Shown: positions 8,649-16,497, counted from the stretch's first letter. The stretch is DNA of 26,930 nucleotides from DSWT01 sp036845725 (GCA_036845725.1 DAIUDK010000071.1:1-26930), one strand, 5' to 3'. Notes: a model not told the origin generated them from the sequence alone. Made by a program: numbers and translations.

Positions 8649-8999
8649 ATGATGGATAAAATTATTGCTTACTGCGGCTTGAATTGTGCGGAGTGCCCGG
8701 CATACATCGCCACCCAATCTGGCGATCCGGCAGCGCTGGAACGTACAGCGGCGGAATGGCGCGTGGCGTTTAACGCGCCCGACATGACGGTGGAGTCAAT
8801 TATCTGCGATGGCTGTCCGGCGAGTATCGGCGGGCGGCTGGCCGGCTACTGCGGCATGTGTGAGATTCGCGCCTGCGCTTTGGAGCGGAATGTCGTCAGT
8901 TGCGCCTTCTGCGCCGATTACGGCTGCGCCAAACTGGAAGGTTTTCTTGCCCAAGCGCCGGCGGCCCGTGCGACATTGGAGCAATTGAGGGCGGCGTAA
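8649..8999 (+). CDS. Cysteine-rich DUF3795 protein
   Basis: This small protein of 116 residues matches the DUF3795 family, whose function is unknown. It is full of paired cysteines: CGLNCAEC at residues 9-16, then CDGC, CGMCEIRAC and CAFCADYGC. That pattern suggests a zinc or Fe-S site, which is inference. The frame is open from 8574, but an AGGAGG site lies directly before the ATG at 8649, and a second ATG follows at 8652. The next gene starts one base after its stop, so the two are almost certainly translated together. Confidence 0.85.
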   Translation: MMDKIIAYCGLNCAECPAYIATQSGDPAALERTAAEWRVAFNAPDMTVESIICDGCPASIGGRLAGYCGMCEIRACALERNVVSCAFCADYGCAKLEGFLAQAPAARATLEQLRAA

Positions 9000-9000
9000 G

Positions 9001-9762
9001 ATGGGCGAGCGCTTCGAAAACCGTGACATGGCCGGGACGTTGTTCCATAACGTCAACCTGTATGGGACAACGTTCGATGACGTCAACCTGGAGAATGCGC
9101 GCATCTACAACGCCAATCTCAGCAAGATGACGATCGACGATGCCAACATCGCCGGGCTGACGATCTTCGGCGTGCGCGTGGATCAATTGATTGAAGCGGA
9201 ATTCGACCGCCGCGACCCGGAACGCGTGCGGCTGCGGATGCACGACATTTTCGATCCTGCAGAGGTGCACCGCGTGCTGGCACGCCTCGACGAAGTGCGC
9301 GCCGAATTCTACGCCCGTCTGCGCGCCGCACCTCCGGACGCGCTCGTCGCGCATCCCGGTCCGGATCGCTGGTCGGCGTTGGAGCACGTGCGGCATCTCG
9401 TGTTCGCCGAAGATTTGTATCTCAACCGCTGGCTGCTACGCAACAACCAACCGTGGTGCAAGCTGGGATTTCTGCCGCCATTCCTGGAAGGCAATCCGGT
9501 CTATGCCGGCGTCGGCGACGAACCGACCGACGACTTCGAAACTGTGCTGGCAGCGTGGGACACGATCCACGCCGGGATGCAAGCGTTCGTCGCCAAGATC
9601 ACACCGGAGATTCTCAGGCGCGACACCAGCGACGTGGACTTCGGGCAGCGCTACGTCGGCGGCGTGCTACAAGGGATGGCCAAGCACGACTTGCAGCACA
9701 TCCGCATGGCGGAGGCTGCCCTCGCCGACTTACTGAAACCGGAATTGACAAACAGGCAGTAG
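9001..9762 (+). CDS. Pentapeptide-repeat/DinB domain fusion protein
   Basis: The first 60 or so residues form about ten pentapeptide repeats (for example NLYGT, NLENA, NLSKM, NIAGL), which should build a short right-handed beta helix. The remainder, from about residue 75, looks like a DinB/YfiT-like four-helix bundle. Putative metal-binding histidines are His129 or His132 in the first helix and His229 and His233 in the HDLQH motif. DinB-like proteins are metal-dependent, and some are thiol-dependent S-transferases; this one's reaction is unknown. The gene starts one base after the DUF3795 stop. A strong stem-loop terminator follows. The total is 253 residues with no signal peptide. Confidence 0.85.
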   Translation: MGERFENRDMAGTLFHNVNLYGTTFDDVNLENARIYNANLSKMTIDDANIAGLTIFGVRVDQLIEAEFDRRDPERVRLRMHDIFDPAEVHRVLARLDEVRAEFYARLRAAPPDALVAHPGPDRWSALEHVRHLVFAEDLYLNRWLLRNNQPWCKLGFLPPFLEGNPVYAGVGDEPTDDFETVLAAWDTIHAGMQAFVAKITPEILRRDTSDVDFGQRYVGGVLQGMAKHDLQHIRMAEAALADLLKPELTNRQ

Positions 9763-9805
9763 GTCGTAAAATATAGAGGCTATCTGGCGGAAAACAGCAA
9801 CGTGG

Positions 9806-9843
9806 AATATCGGGGTTGTGTGAGCTGGCACAACCCCGATATT
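9806..9843 (+). terminator. Rho-independent terminator after the DinB fusion gene
   Basis: A perfect 15-bp inverted repeat (9806-9820 with 9829-9843) has an 8-base loop and is followed by GTTTT. It lies 44 bases after the DinB stop and just before the small membrane-protein gene. Confidence 0.8.
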
Positions 9844-9893
9844 GTTTTGCCGATAAACCGACAGAAATACCAATCACAAAAAGGCGGTTAACT

Positions 9894-10247
9894 ATGCGAA
9901 GGGTCAAATTTCCGGTGGTAAGCATTGTTTTATATGTTCTTGCAGGGTTGTTTGCGTTGTATACAATTTGGGCAGCGATATACGCGGTTAAATATATCTC
10001 AGAAATGGTCACAGCAAACCAGTTGGTGATCAAAGGAAGCGAGTTTGATGTCGCGAATTTCCTTATGTCCAACTTCGCCCAATATGCGTTTTTCGCAACC
10101 GCCCTATTTGCATTGGGCAGAATCGTACAAGTCGTTTCGTCCAATGTAGAATACGAAGAGGATGAGGAACTGGCGTTCGAAGAAATCTCGGACGAAGATG
10201 CCGACGAAGCCGACCTTGAGGAACTAGAACAAAACGCCAACGAATAG
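9894..10247 (+). CDS. Small two-helix membrane protein with an acidic tail
   Basis: I do not recognise this 117-residue protein. It has two hydrophobic segments (about 8-35 and 61-81) joined by a mostly polar stretch, then an extremely acidic tail in which 18 of residues 86-117 are Asp or Glu. The first segment follows a basic MRRVK start, which fits an inside N-terminus and so a cytoplasmic acidic tail. The frame is open from 9816, but that region is the terminator hairpin, so I use the ATG at 9894, which has a purine-rich AAGGCGG upstream. Base composition is about 45% GC by my count, against about 60% in the DinB gene beside it, which hints at separate origin. Perfect stem-loops flank it on both sides, so it is a single transcription unit. 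It could be a small scaffold or regulator, but nothing in the sequence shows this. Confidence 0.7.
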   Translation: MRRVKFPVVSIVLYVLAGLFALYTIWAAIYAVKYISEMVTANQLVIKGSEFDVANFLMSNFAQYAFFATALFALGRIVQVVSSNVEYEEDEELAFEEISDEDADEADLEELEQNANE

Positions 10248-10265
10248 TACTGAGCGGAAATTGAT

Positions 10266-10307
10266 AATGACTTTAGCGGCTGTCACAAAACAGCCGCTAA
10301 AGTCATT
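10266..10307 (+). terminator. Perfect 18-bp stem-loop after the acidic-tail gene
   Basis: Positions 10266-10283 pair perfectly with 10290-10307 around a 6-base CACAAA loop. It begins 18 bases after the stop codon of the membrane-protein gene. Left flank TTGAT and right-end TT allow only a weak T-run, so it may act as a terminator in either direction or as an RNA-stabilising hairpin. Confidence 0.7.
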
Positions 10308-10365
10308 TAGTGTATAAGAGCAATCCGTTTCATCCGCTAAACCCGTTGAGCAAGAGGAGGCTTGT

Positions 10366-11502
10366 ATGCACTATCGTCCTTTGGGTCGGACCGGCTTGCA
10401 CGTGAGTGAAGTCAGCCTGGGGACCGAGTATCTGATCGGCAAACCCCGCGATCACATCATTGAGGTCATTCACGCGGCGCTGGATGCGGGCATCGACTAC
10501 TTCGACCTGTTCTGCGCAGAACCCGGCTTCCGCGATGCGATGGGTGCGGCATTCGCCGGACAACGCGAACACGTCTACCTCGCGGCGCATTTGGGCGCGG
10601 CGGTCAAAGAAGATGGGCAATACCTGAAAACACGCTCGCTCAAGGTCTGCAAGAGGTTCTTCGAAGACTTTCTCGCCCGCTTTGCGACCGATTACGCGGA
10701 TGTGCTCATTCTGCACAACTGTGACAGGCAAAATGACTTCGATGCACTGTTCCGCGAGGATGGCCCGCTTGGACTGGCGCTGCGACTGAAGAAAGAGGGC
10801 AAGACGCGCTTTATCGGCTTCAGCGGGCACACTGTCGATACAGCGTTACAGGCCGTCGAGAGCGGCCACATCGACATCCTGATGTTCCCGGTCAACATGG
10901 CGGGGAATGCCGTCCCCGGCAAAAAGGAGCTGCTGAAGACGTGCCAGGCGCGCGGTGTGGGTGTCGTGGCGATGAAGCCCCTGGGCGGCGGGAAGCTGCT
11001 GCAAGGCTCGCGTACCGTGCGGATGGCGCACTACCAGATGGGCGGCGAGGCACAGCAAATCAAGAAGAACGTGCCGATCACGCCGGTACAGTGTCTGCAT
11101 TACACGCTCTCACAGGTGGGTGTCTGCACGGCAATCCCCGGTTGCGCCAGTGTAGAAGAACTGTGTGGCGGACCCGATGTGTGCGGCGTCCTTGCTTACG
11201 AGAATGCGACGAAAGCGGAGAAAGACTTCTCCGACGTCATCGCCGATTTCGAGCAGTACGTGCCCGGCGAATGCGTCTACTGCAATCACTGCCTGCCATG
11301 CCCGGCGCAGATCGACATCGGACAGACGCTCCGCTTGTTCGACATGGCGCAGCAGGACTTCACCCCGGAAATCCGCGCCGCCTACGATGCGCTGCCGACA
11401 CACGCCTCGGATTGTACCGCGTGCGGTGCATGCGAGAAACGCTGCCCCTTCGGCGTCTCCACCGTCTCCCGCATTGCCGAAGCCGCCGCGTTCTTCGGCT
11501 AA
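10366..11502 (+). CDS. Aldo/keto reductase-fold protein with two C-terminal Fe-S motifs
   Basis: The N-terminal 280 residues have the aldo/keto reductase barrel (YRPLGRTGLHVSEVSLG, then AGIDYFD, GKTRFIGFSGH). The C-terminus has two cysteine clusters: Cys303, 306, 309 and 312 in CVYCNHCLPCP, and Cys350, 353, 356 and 360 in CTACGACEKRCP, as for two 4Fe-4S sites. Reductases of this Fe-S subclass are expected to be cytoplasmic redox enzymes of unknown substrate. Against the usual Asp-Tyr-Lys-His tetrad, Asp47 and His117 are present, but the tyrosine place holds Glu52 and the lysine place holds His75. So ordinary carbonyl reduction may be lost, or the site is repurposed. GAGGAGG precedes the ATG. 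It is monocistronic between two hairpins. Confidence 0.88.
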   Translation: MHYRPLGRTGLHVSEVSLGTEYLIGKPRDHIIEVIHAALDAGIDYFDLFCAEPGFRDAMGAAFAGQREHVYLAAHLGAAVKEDGQYLKTRSLKVCKRFFEDFLARFATDYADVLILHNCDRQNDFDALFREDGPLGLALRLKKEGKTRFIGFSGHTVDTALQAVESGHIDILMFPVNMAGNAVPGKKELLKTCQARGVGVVAMKPLGGGKLLQGSRTVRMAHYQMGGEAQQIKKNVPITPVQCLHYTLSQVGVCTAIPGCASVEELCGGPDVCGVLAYENATKAEKDFSDVIADFEQYVPGECVYCNHCLPCPAQIDIGQTLRLFDMAQQDFTPEIRAAYDALPTHASDCTACGACEKRCPFGVSTVSRIAEAAAFFG

Positions 11503-11514
11503 CTTTTAGGTGTG

Positions 11515-11548
11515 GGGGGTTGGGGGCGGTGCCCATCCCCAAACCCCC
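11515..11548. terminator. G-rich convergent stem-loop
   Basis: GGGGGTTGGGG (11515-11525) can pair with CCCCAAACCCCC (11537-11548) with one bulged base, between two genes that end facing each other. The left half has adjacent runs of six and five G, so a G-quadruplex on the plus strand is also conceivable. No T-run follows, so terminator activity is uncertain. Confidence 0.4.
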
Positions 11549-11556
11549 GCCACTCC

Positions 11557-12651
11557 CTAGTGTTGCCTCGGCGGAACCAGGCCGTACTTCGCAGCAATAT
11601 CACAAAACTGCGCGTAGGTCTGCTCAAGGAGCGGGATGCCGCTGTGGCGACATTCCGCTTCGGCTTCGAATTCCTTCTGTCCGGCAAAGTAAACCCGCTC
11701 GGCGCCTTCTGCCGGGGGCGTGTTGCGCAAGTCACGCAGCATCCGGTCCATATCACGGCGAAACTCGCGCGGATCGCGGAACGCCGCGATCTGGATCGCG
11801 CCGAAGAAATGGCTCACGCGGCCCGATGAAGTCGCCATATCGGCAACATCCGGGCCAAAGGGCGCGCCGCACAACACCGCGCAGAGAATGTCCACCATCA
11901 CCGCCAGGCCGTAGCCTTTGTAGCCGCTGAACAACTCACCCTCGCCGCCAAGGGGCAAAATGCCTCCCCCCACCCTGTGAAACATATCGTCCAGCAGCGA
12001 CGCCGTATCCTTCGCCGTGCGTCCGTGTTTGTCCACGGCCCAGCCCGGCGGCAGTTCCTTGCCCAGGCGGTCGTACACCTCGATCTTGCCGCGTGGCACC
12101 ACTGTGGTTGCCATATCCAGCACGAAGGCGCGTTCTTCATCCGCCGGAGCGGCGAAGGCCAGCGGGTTCGTGCCGAACATCACTTGCCGCCCGAACGTCG
12201 GTACGCCCAACGCGGCGGTGTTCGTCATCGCAATGCCGAGCATGTCGGCTTCGAGCGCCATCATCGCGTAGTACCCGGCGATGCCGAAGTGTGTGGAATC
12301 GCGCACACAGCCGAACGCCGCGCCGTTGTCCTGCGCTTTGGTGATGAGTTGCCGCATTGTCCTGGTGCTGACGGGCGCGCCCATCGCGCCGTGCGCGTCT
12401 ACGACGAGCGACATCGGCGTGTCCATCACCACTTCGATGGCGGCGTTCGGTCGCACGACGCCCGTTTCGAGGCCGCTCACGTAACGTGAGAGCCGTGCCG
12501 TCCCGTGCGAGGGGATGCCGCGCGCGTCCGCCGCCACGAGCACATCGGCGGCGATGCGCGCGTCTTCTTCAGAAAGACCGCAAGTTTGAAAGACCTGTTG
12601 GCAAAAAGATTGTAGAGGTTCAATGGCGATGCGAATGTATCCAGTTCCCAT
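11557..12651 (-). CDS. Ldh2/MDH2-type NAD(P)-dependent oxidoreductase
   Basis: This 364-residue protein belongs to the malate/L-lactate/ureidoglycolate dehydrogenase family (Ldh_2), which oxidises 2-hydroxy acids with a NAD(P) cofactor and is unrelated to classical Rossmann-fold lactate dehydrogenase. Signature parts are ADARGIPSHGTARL near residue 45, DSTHFGIAGYYAMMA, FGTNPLAFAAPA, and the GGEGELFSGYKGYGLAVMVDIL stretch. The SHG and STHFG histidines are the likely active-site residues. The specific hydroxy acid cannot be told from sequence; malate, lactate, sulfolactate and ureidoglycolate enzymes share these motifs. An AAGGAG site lies 9 bases before the ATG. The gene has its own promoter and is divergent from the racemase gene. 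Confidence 0.92.
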   Translation of the reverse strand: MGTGYIRIAIEPLQSFCQQVFQTCGLSEEDARIAADVLVAADARGIPSHGTARLSRYVSGLETGVVRPNAAIEVVMDTPMSLVVDAHGAMGAPVSTRTMRQLITKAQDNGAAFGCVRDSTHFGIAGYYAMMALEADMLGIAMTNTAALGVPTFGRQVMFGTNPLAFAAPADEERAFVLDMATTVVPRGKIEVYDRLGKELPPGWAVDKHGRTAKDTASLLDDMFHRVGGGILPLGGEGELFSGYKGYGLAVMVDILCAVLCGAPFGPDVADMATSSGRVSHFFGAIQIAAFRDPREFRRDMDRMLRDLRNTPPAEGAERVYFAGQKEFEAEAECRHSGIPLLEQTYAQFCDIAAKYGLVPPRQH

Positions 12652-12690
12652 GGTCCATCACTCCTTGACTGTCGCTGCATTAACGAAAGC

Positions 12691-12718
12691 ATTATAGCTT
12701 CGCCCATCTCGTCGTCAA
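12691..12718 (-). promoter_or_regulatory. Sigma-70-type promoter of the Ldh2-type gene
   Basis: On the minus strand, TTGACG (12718-12713) and a perfect TATAAT (12696-12691) are separated by 16 bases. The leader to the ATG at 12651 would be about 33 bases. It is the clearest signal in the divergent region 12652-12810. The plus-strand TATAAT at 12788 lacks a well-spaced -35 box. Confidence 0.7.
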
Positions 12719-12810
12719 TTGCGGAAGTCCCTGAATGTGCTTGACTTTTGGCAAAAGCCGTACATCCTTGAGGGTGCATGCCGTGGTTATAATGAGCAAA
12801 GGAGTGACCC

Positions 12811-13503
12811 ATGAAAACAATCGGTCTGATCGGAGGGATGAGTTGGGAGTCATCCCTTGAGTACTATCGCATCATCAACGAGACGATCAAAGCGAAACTG
12901 GGCGGGCTGCACTCCGCCGAGTGCGTGATGCATTCTGTCGACTTTGCCCCGATAGAGAAACTGCAACGTCAAGGGCGATGGCAAGAATCCGCTCGGCCTT
13001 TGGTTGCAGCAGCGCAGAGCGTCGAAAGGGCAGGCGCGGATTTCGTCGTGCTATGCACCAATACAATGCACAAATTCGCGGATGAGATCCAGGCAAACAT
13101 CGGCATCCCCTTTCTGCACATCGCAGACGCGACGGCGCAGAAGGTCAAAATGGAAGGTCTGAAAAAGATCGGACTGCTAGGAACGCGTTTCACGATGGAA
13201 GAAGACTTCTACAAAGGCCGCCTCAGTCAGAAGTATGGCCTCACCGTCCTCATTCCCGATGACGAAGAACGCGAGATCGTCCATCGCGTCATCTACGACG
13301 AGTTGGTGCTCGGCGACATCAAGCCGGAATCGCGGGCGCACTATGTACGGATTATGGAGCGATTGGTTCGATCCGGCGCGGAAGGCATCATCCTGGGCTG
13401 CACCGAGATCGGACTGCTGGTTCACGATGAGGACAGCCATGTGCCACTGTTTGATACGACGAGAATTCACGCGGCTGCGGCAGTGGAATACGCACTCGCG
13501 TGA
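12811..13503 (+). CDS. Aspartate/glutamate racemase family protein
   Basis: This 230-residue protein matches the cofactor-independent aspartate/glutamate racemase family, in which two cysteines exchange the alpha proton of the amino acid. The start IGLIGGMSWESSLEYYR is the classic aspartate-racemase opening. The two catalytic cysteines are Cys82 in CTNTMH and Cys197 in GCTEIGLL. D-aspartate or D-glutamate may be made for cell wall use, but some relatives act on other substrates. An AAAGGAG site precedes the ATG. The next gene starts 16 bases after the stop, so it heads a probable four-gene unit. Confidence 0.92.
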   Translation: MKTIGLIGGMSWESSLEYYRIINETIKAKLGGLHSAECVMHSVDFAPIEKLQRQGRWQESARPLVAAAQSVERAGADFVVLCTNTMHKFADEIQANIGIPFLHIADATAQKVKMEGLKKIGLLGTRFTMEEDFYKGRLSQKYGLTVLIPDDEEREIVHRVIYDELVLGDIKPESRAHYVRIMERLVRSGAEGIILGCTEIGLLVHDEDSHVPLFDTTRIHAAAAVEYALA

Positions 13504-13518
13504 AAGTGTAGGTAAAAA

Positions 13519-14916
13519 TTGCGCGGCAAGAGTATTATCTGCGCTGTAATACTTTTCCTGCTCGTCGGATGTCAGGGGGAAGCCACTCTCCAGCCGACGA
13601 TCGTCACTGAACCCACACTCCCGCCTGACTTGCTCGATGATGCGGCGTTGGCGATTCAGCCGGATCCTGACACACCGCCTGAAAATGAGGCCTGGGCCGC
13701 TTGGGTCCAGGCCAACCATCAGCCTATTCGTTCACTGACATCGGAGCACTACGACGATTTGCAGTTTCTCAAGCCAGTGCTGGCGGGGCGCTATCTCGTG
13801 CAGATGGGCGAACCGGCGCATGGCGTGGCCGAGATCAACACGATGCGGGTACGGCTGATCAAATTCCTGCACGAAGAAATGGGGTACGATGTCATTGCCT
13901 TCGAGAGTGGGATGTTTGAGTGCTATACGATCAACAAACTCGCCCGGGAACTCACGCCAACTCAAATGCTGACCGGCTCGATTTTCGGTATCTGGCACAC
14001 CACAGACATGCTTCCGCTCTTTGAATACATCAAAGCCACGCAAAACACCACACATCCTTTGACGCTGGCTGGATTTGACATCCAAAACAGCAGCTTCGAG
14101 ACGGCCTCCACCCTCCGCCCACAATTCCTGCACGATGTCGTTGCCAAAGTAGACCCGACCTACGCCGAGCACGTCCTCGAACTGGACACAGCGTTCTTCG
14201 GCGCTCTCACAGACTCTAAAGGGGGTCCTGCGTACTGGCAGACAAACGGTGTGGAGCTTCGCGCTGAATATCAAACACTGGTGGCTTTCTTCGACACGCA
14301 CGCGGAGACATTGCGCCAGGCGTTCTTACAAGAACCTCAGACGCCCGTCGTGGCCCGGCAAGTTGTTTGGGGCACACTCCAGTACCTTGACTTTCTGCAA
14401 TGGATGAATGATTCGGTAGCCATCCTAAACATACGTGATAGCGCTATGGCCGCCAATGTTGATTTTCTGCTGAACACCCTGTATCCTGGCAAGAAGATCA
14501 TTGTCTGGGCACACAATGCCCACATCCGTTATAACAACCAGGACACACAAGGGAATGCCTTCTGGCTAGGACAGAAAACGATGGGTGGATGGCTCAACGA
14601 ACGATACCTTGATGCGGTGTATACGATCGGCTTCTATGGCTATCGAGGGCAAATTGCATCCAACGACCGACACACCGTAGACATCGCTCCGGTGAATCCG
14701 GGAAGCCTCGAATCCATCCTATACCAGGCCGGTCGCAAATATGTCTTTGTGGATTTGCTTCACCAAACGCGGCAGGAAGGCAATGCCTGGATGTTTACAC
14801 CTATCCAGGCCGGTGAGTTGACAGGGGAATACGAACCCATCACACTAACGGTGCGCAATCAATACGACGGGATCATCTTCATCGATACCGTGCATCCGCC
14901 GGAGTATCTGTACTGA
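13519..14916 (+). CDS. Erythromycin esterase-like lipoprotein
   Basis: This 465-residue protein belongs to the erythromycin esterase family (EreA/EreB fold), which opens macrolide lactone rings in the resistance members; many family members have other, unknown roles. It starts at a TTG that gives a good lipoprotein signal: Arg and Lys, a hydrophobic core, then the lipobox LVGC with Cys18. A Pro-rich linker follows. Family motifs visible are MGEPAHG (Glu98, His101), VIAFESG (Glu129), and WAHNAHI (His332, His335). It would be anchored outside the cytoplasmic membrane, so it would meet compounds before entry. It lies 15 bases after the racemase and 10 before the next gene. Resistance is not shown by sequence alone. 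Confidence 0.85.
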   Translation: MRGKSIICAVILFLLVGCQGEATLQPTIVTEPTLPPDLLDDAALAIQPDPDTPPENEAWAAWVQANHQPIRSLTSEHYDDLQFLKPVLAGRYLVQMGEPAHGVAEINTMRVRLIKFLHEEMGYDVIAFESGMFECYTINKLARELTPTQMLTGSIFGIWHTTDMLPLFEYIKATQNTTHPLTLAGFDIQNSSFETASTLRPQFLHDVVAKVDPTYAEHVLELDTAFFGALTDSKGGPAYWQTNGVELRAEYQTLVAFFDTHAETLRQAFLQEPQTPVVARQVVWGTLQYLDFLQWMNDSVAILNIRDSAMAANVDFLLNTLYPGKKIIVWAHNAHIRYNNQDTQGNAFWLGQKTMGGWLNERYLDAVYTIGFYGYRGQIASNDRHTVDIAPVNPGSLESILYQAGRKYVFVDLLHQTRQEGNAWMFTPIQAGELTGEYEPITLTVRNQYDGIIFIDTVHPPEYLY

Positions 14917-14926
14917 GGAGAAACCT

Positions 14927-15433
14927 ATGCCATTTGCTAAGAAGTTTCGCGCGATGATGAATTTTCCATTTCCCGGTGACACCATCGGTGATTTTGAAAT
15001 TGAAGACGTTGACGTTCACGACGAATGGGGCGCACTCGAGGGATACGCGTACGGGGTACGCATCGTGCTACGTGGGCCAGGAGGAAAACAGGCCGCACTG
15101 CGCGCCCTCAAGCCCTTGTTCTCCCAACACCCAACGACCTTTTCGGGATACGGCAATCCCTACCAACTGTGGTTCAGAAAGCCGGAAATCGAGAGCCTGG
15201 GCGACCAACGCTACGCGGTGAGTGTGAAGGGGTCGGGGGCGCGTATATACCTTGAACAGGACCTGGCGCGCTTTCTGCAGTACCTGGATGACCAGCACCA
15301 TTTGGCCGCGCCGTCTGATCCAGCAGAGCACAAGGCGTTGATCGAAGCTTACCTGGACCAGTATCGCGCCGAAGTCGCACTCCAAGTGGCGCGCTATCGC
15401 AGGAAGCTGGCAAAATCCGTGGACGAGAAATAA
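14927..15433 (+). CDS. Conserved-looking hypothetical protein, 168 residues
   Basis: I do not recognise a named domain. The sequence is soluble and compact, with a patterned first half (alternating beta-strand-like stretches such as GVRIVLRGPGG, then a PLFSQHPTTFSGYGNPYQLWF segment) and a helical, charged C-terminus ending in a basic run. There is no signal peptide or membrane segment. AGGAG precedes the ATG and the gene starts 10 bases after the esterase stop and ends 7 bases before the glycosylase start, so it belongs to the same unit. Base composition and codon use look like its neighbours. Function is unknown. Confidence 0.75.
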   Translation: MPFAKKFRAMMNFPFPGDTIGDFEIEDVDVHDEWGALEGYAYGVRIVLRGPGGKQAALRALKPLFSQHPTTFSGYGNPYQLWFRKPEIESLGDQRYAVSVKGSGARIYLEQDLARFLQYLDDQHHLAAPSDPAEHKALIEAYLDQYRAEVALQVARYRRKLAKSVDEK

Positions 15434-15440
15434 CATCAAA

Positions 15441-16418
15441 ATGAAGAAATACGTCGTAGAATTAGAACCCACTGCACCCTTTCACTTCGACGCCTCATTG
15501 CACAAGCCCGACCATTTCCCGTCGGCCGACAATGCTTGGGCGCCTGGTACGCGCTGGCAAACGATGCGCTGGCAAGGATTACCCCTTGGACTGAAGTTCG
15601 AAAATCGGGGTACCGTCGACCAACCGGCCATTCGCCTATCGGTGTGGGCGGAGGAATCCTTGGACGCCGCCTTTCTGGATGGTCTGACCGCCGAAATCGT
15701 CTATCGCTGTAATCTGGACCTGGATTTGAGCGACTTTTACGACCGGTTCGCAGATGACACCCAACTTGGCCCGGTCATCGACCGCTGGCGTGGTTTACGC
15801 CCAGCGGCATTTTCCTCCCTCTACGAGTACTTACTCATCGCCATCGTCCTACAGAATGCCACTGTGCGCCGCTCGGTGCAGATGATGCAGGCCCTGCTGG
15901 AAACCCACGGCACAGCTCTGGTATACGATGGGCGGACATTGCACTGCTTCTGGGAGCCTCAAGCGTTGGCCGGCGTCACCGAAGACGATCTACGACAGCT
16001 CAAAGTCGGTTACCGCGCCCGCACCATCCGCCGGGTGACAGATGCTTTTACCGGTGGGACGCCATCAACAGGCGCGATGGATGAGCTGGTCCTGCGAGAA
16101 GTGCCTCTGGAGACACAGCGCAAGAACCTGCTGGCCCTCTATGGCGTCGGGCCGGCCTCGGTCGGCTATATCCTGTTCGACATGTTTCACCACTGGGGTG
16201 AACTCAGCCATGTCTCACCCTGGGAACAGCGCATCTACTCCAAGCTGTTTCTTGACCGCGACCCGGACGATCCGACGCCAGTGGAGGAGCTTTTACACCT
16301 CCTGGACGCGCGCTTCGGCGAGTGGAAAATGATGGCGGTGCATTACCTGTGGGAAGACCTGTTCTGGCAGCGTGTCCACCAACCTGTGGACTGGCTGGAG
16401 GCATTGATCCGGCTTTGA
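15441..16418 (+). CDS. HhH-GPD family DNA glycosylase-like protein
   Basis: The C-terminal half has the helix-hairpin-helix glycosylase layout: an LLIAIVLQNATV helix that reads like the family's QQ(I/V) helix, then the hairpin GVGPASVGYIL (Gly235-Val-Gly237-Pro) and an HVSPWEQRIYSKLF segment. Such enzymes remove damaged bases (for example 3-methyladenine or 8-oxoguanine). The Lys of bifunctional OGG1 enzymes is absent, so it would be monofunctional. The position of the catalytic Asp appears to be Glu262 in WEQR, by my manual alignment with three inserted residues. The N-terminal 120 residues are family-variable beta structure. It is 325 residues, starts 7 bases after the previous stop, and lacks a clear Shine-Dalgarno site, which fits translational coupling. 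Confidence 0.75.
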   Translation: MKKYVVELEPTAPFHFDASLHKPDHFPSADNAWAPGTRWQTMRWQGLPLGLKFENRGTVDQPAIRLSVWAEESLDAAFLDGLTAEIVYRCNLDLDLSDFYDRFADDTQLGPVIDRWRGLRPAAFSSLYEYLLIAIVLQNATVRRSVQMMQALLETHGTALVYDGRTLHCFWEPQALAGVTEDDLRQLKVGYRARTIRRVTDAFTGGTPSTGAMDELVLREVPLETQRKNLLALYGVGPASVGYILFDMFHHWGELSHVSPWEQRIYSKLFLDRDPDDPTPVEELLHLLDARFGEWKMMAVHYLWEDLFWQRVHQPVDWLEALIRL

Positions 16419-16497
16419 GATTAACAATGATCGTCAAGATAAGGAGAGTTTCCAGTTTTGACATTCCCTACAGCCCTGCTCGGCATGGAAACAGCCC

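Noticed and set aside
10941..11930. Plus-strand open frame of 329 codons across the reductase and the Ldh2-type gene
   Set aside because: It overlaps two well-supported genes and has low-complexity Arg-rich translation, as expected of a shadow frame.
12741..12793. TTGACT and TATAAT as a plus-strand promoter of the racemase
   Set aside because: The boxes are 41 bases apart, too far for one promoter; the TATAAT alone would leave a leader of only about 11 bases.
13365..13380. Sequence resembling a tRNA T-arm
   Set aside because: It lies within the racemase coding sequence and no cloverleaf surrounds it.
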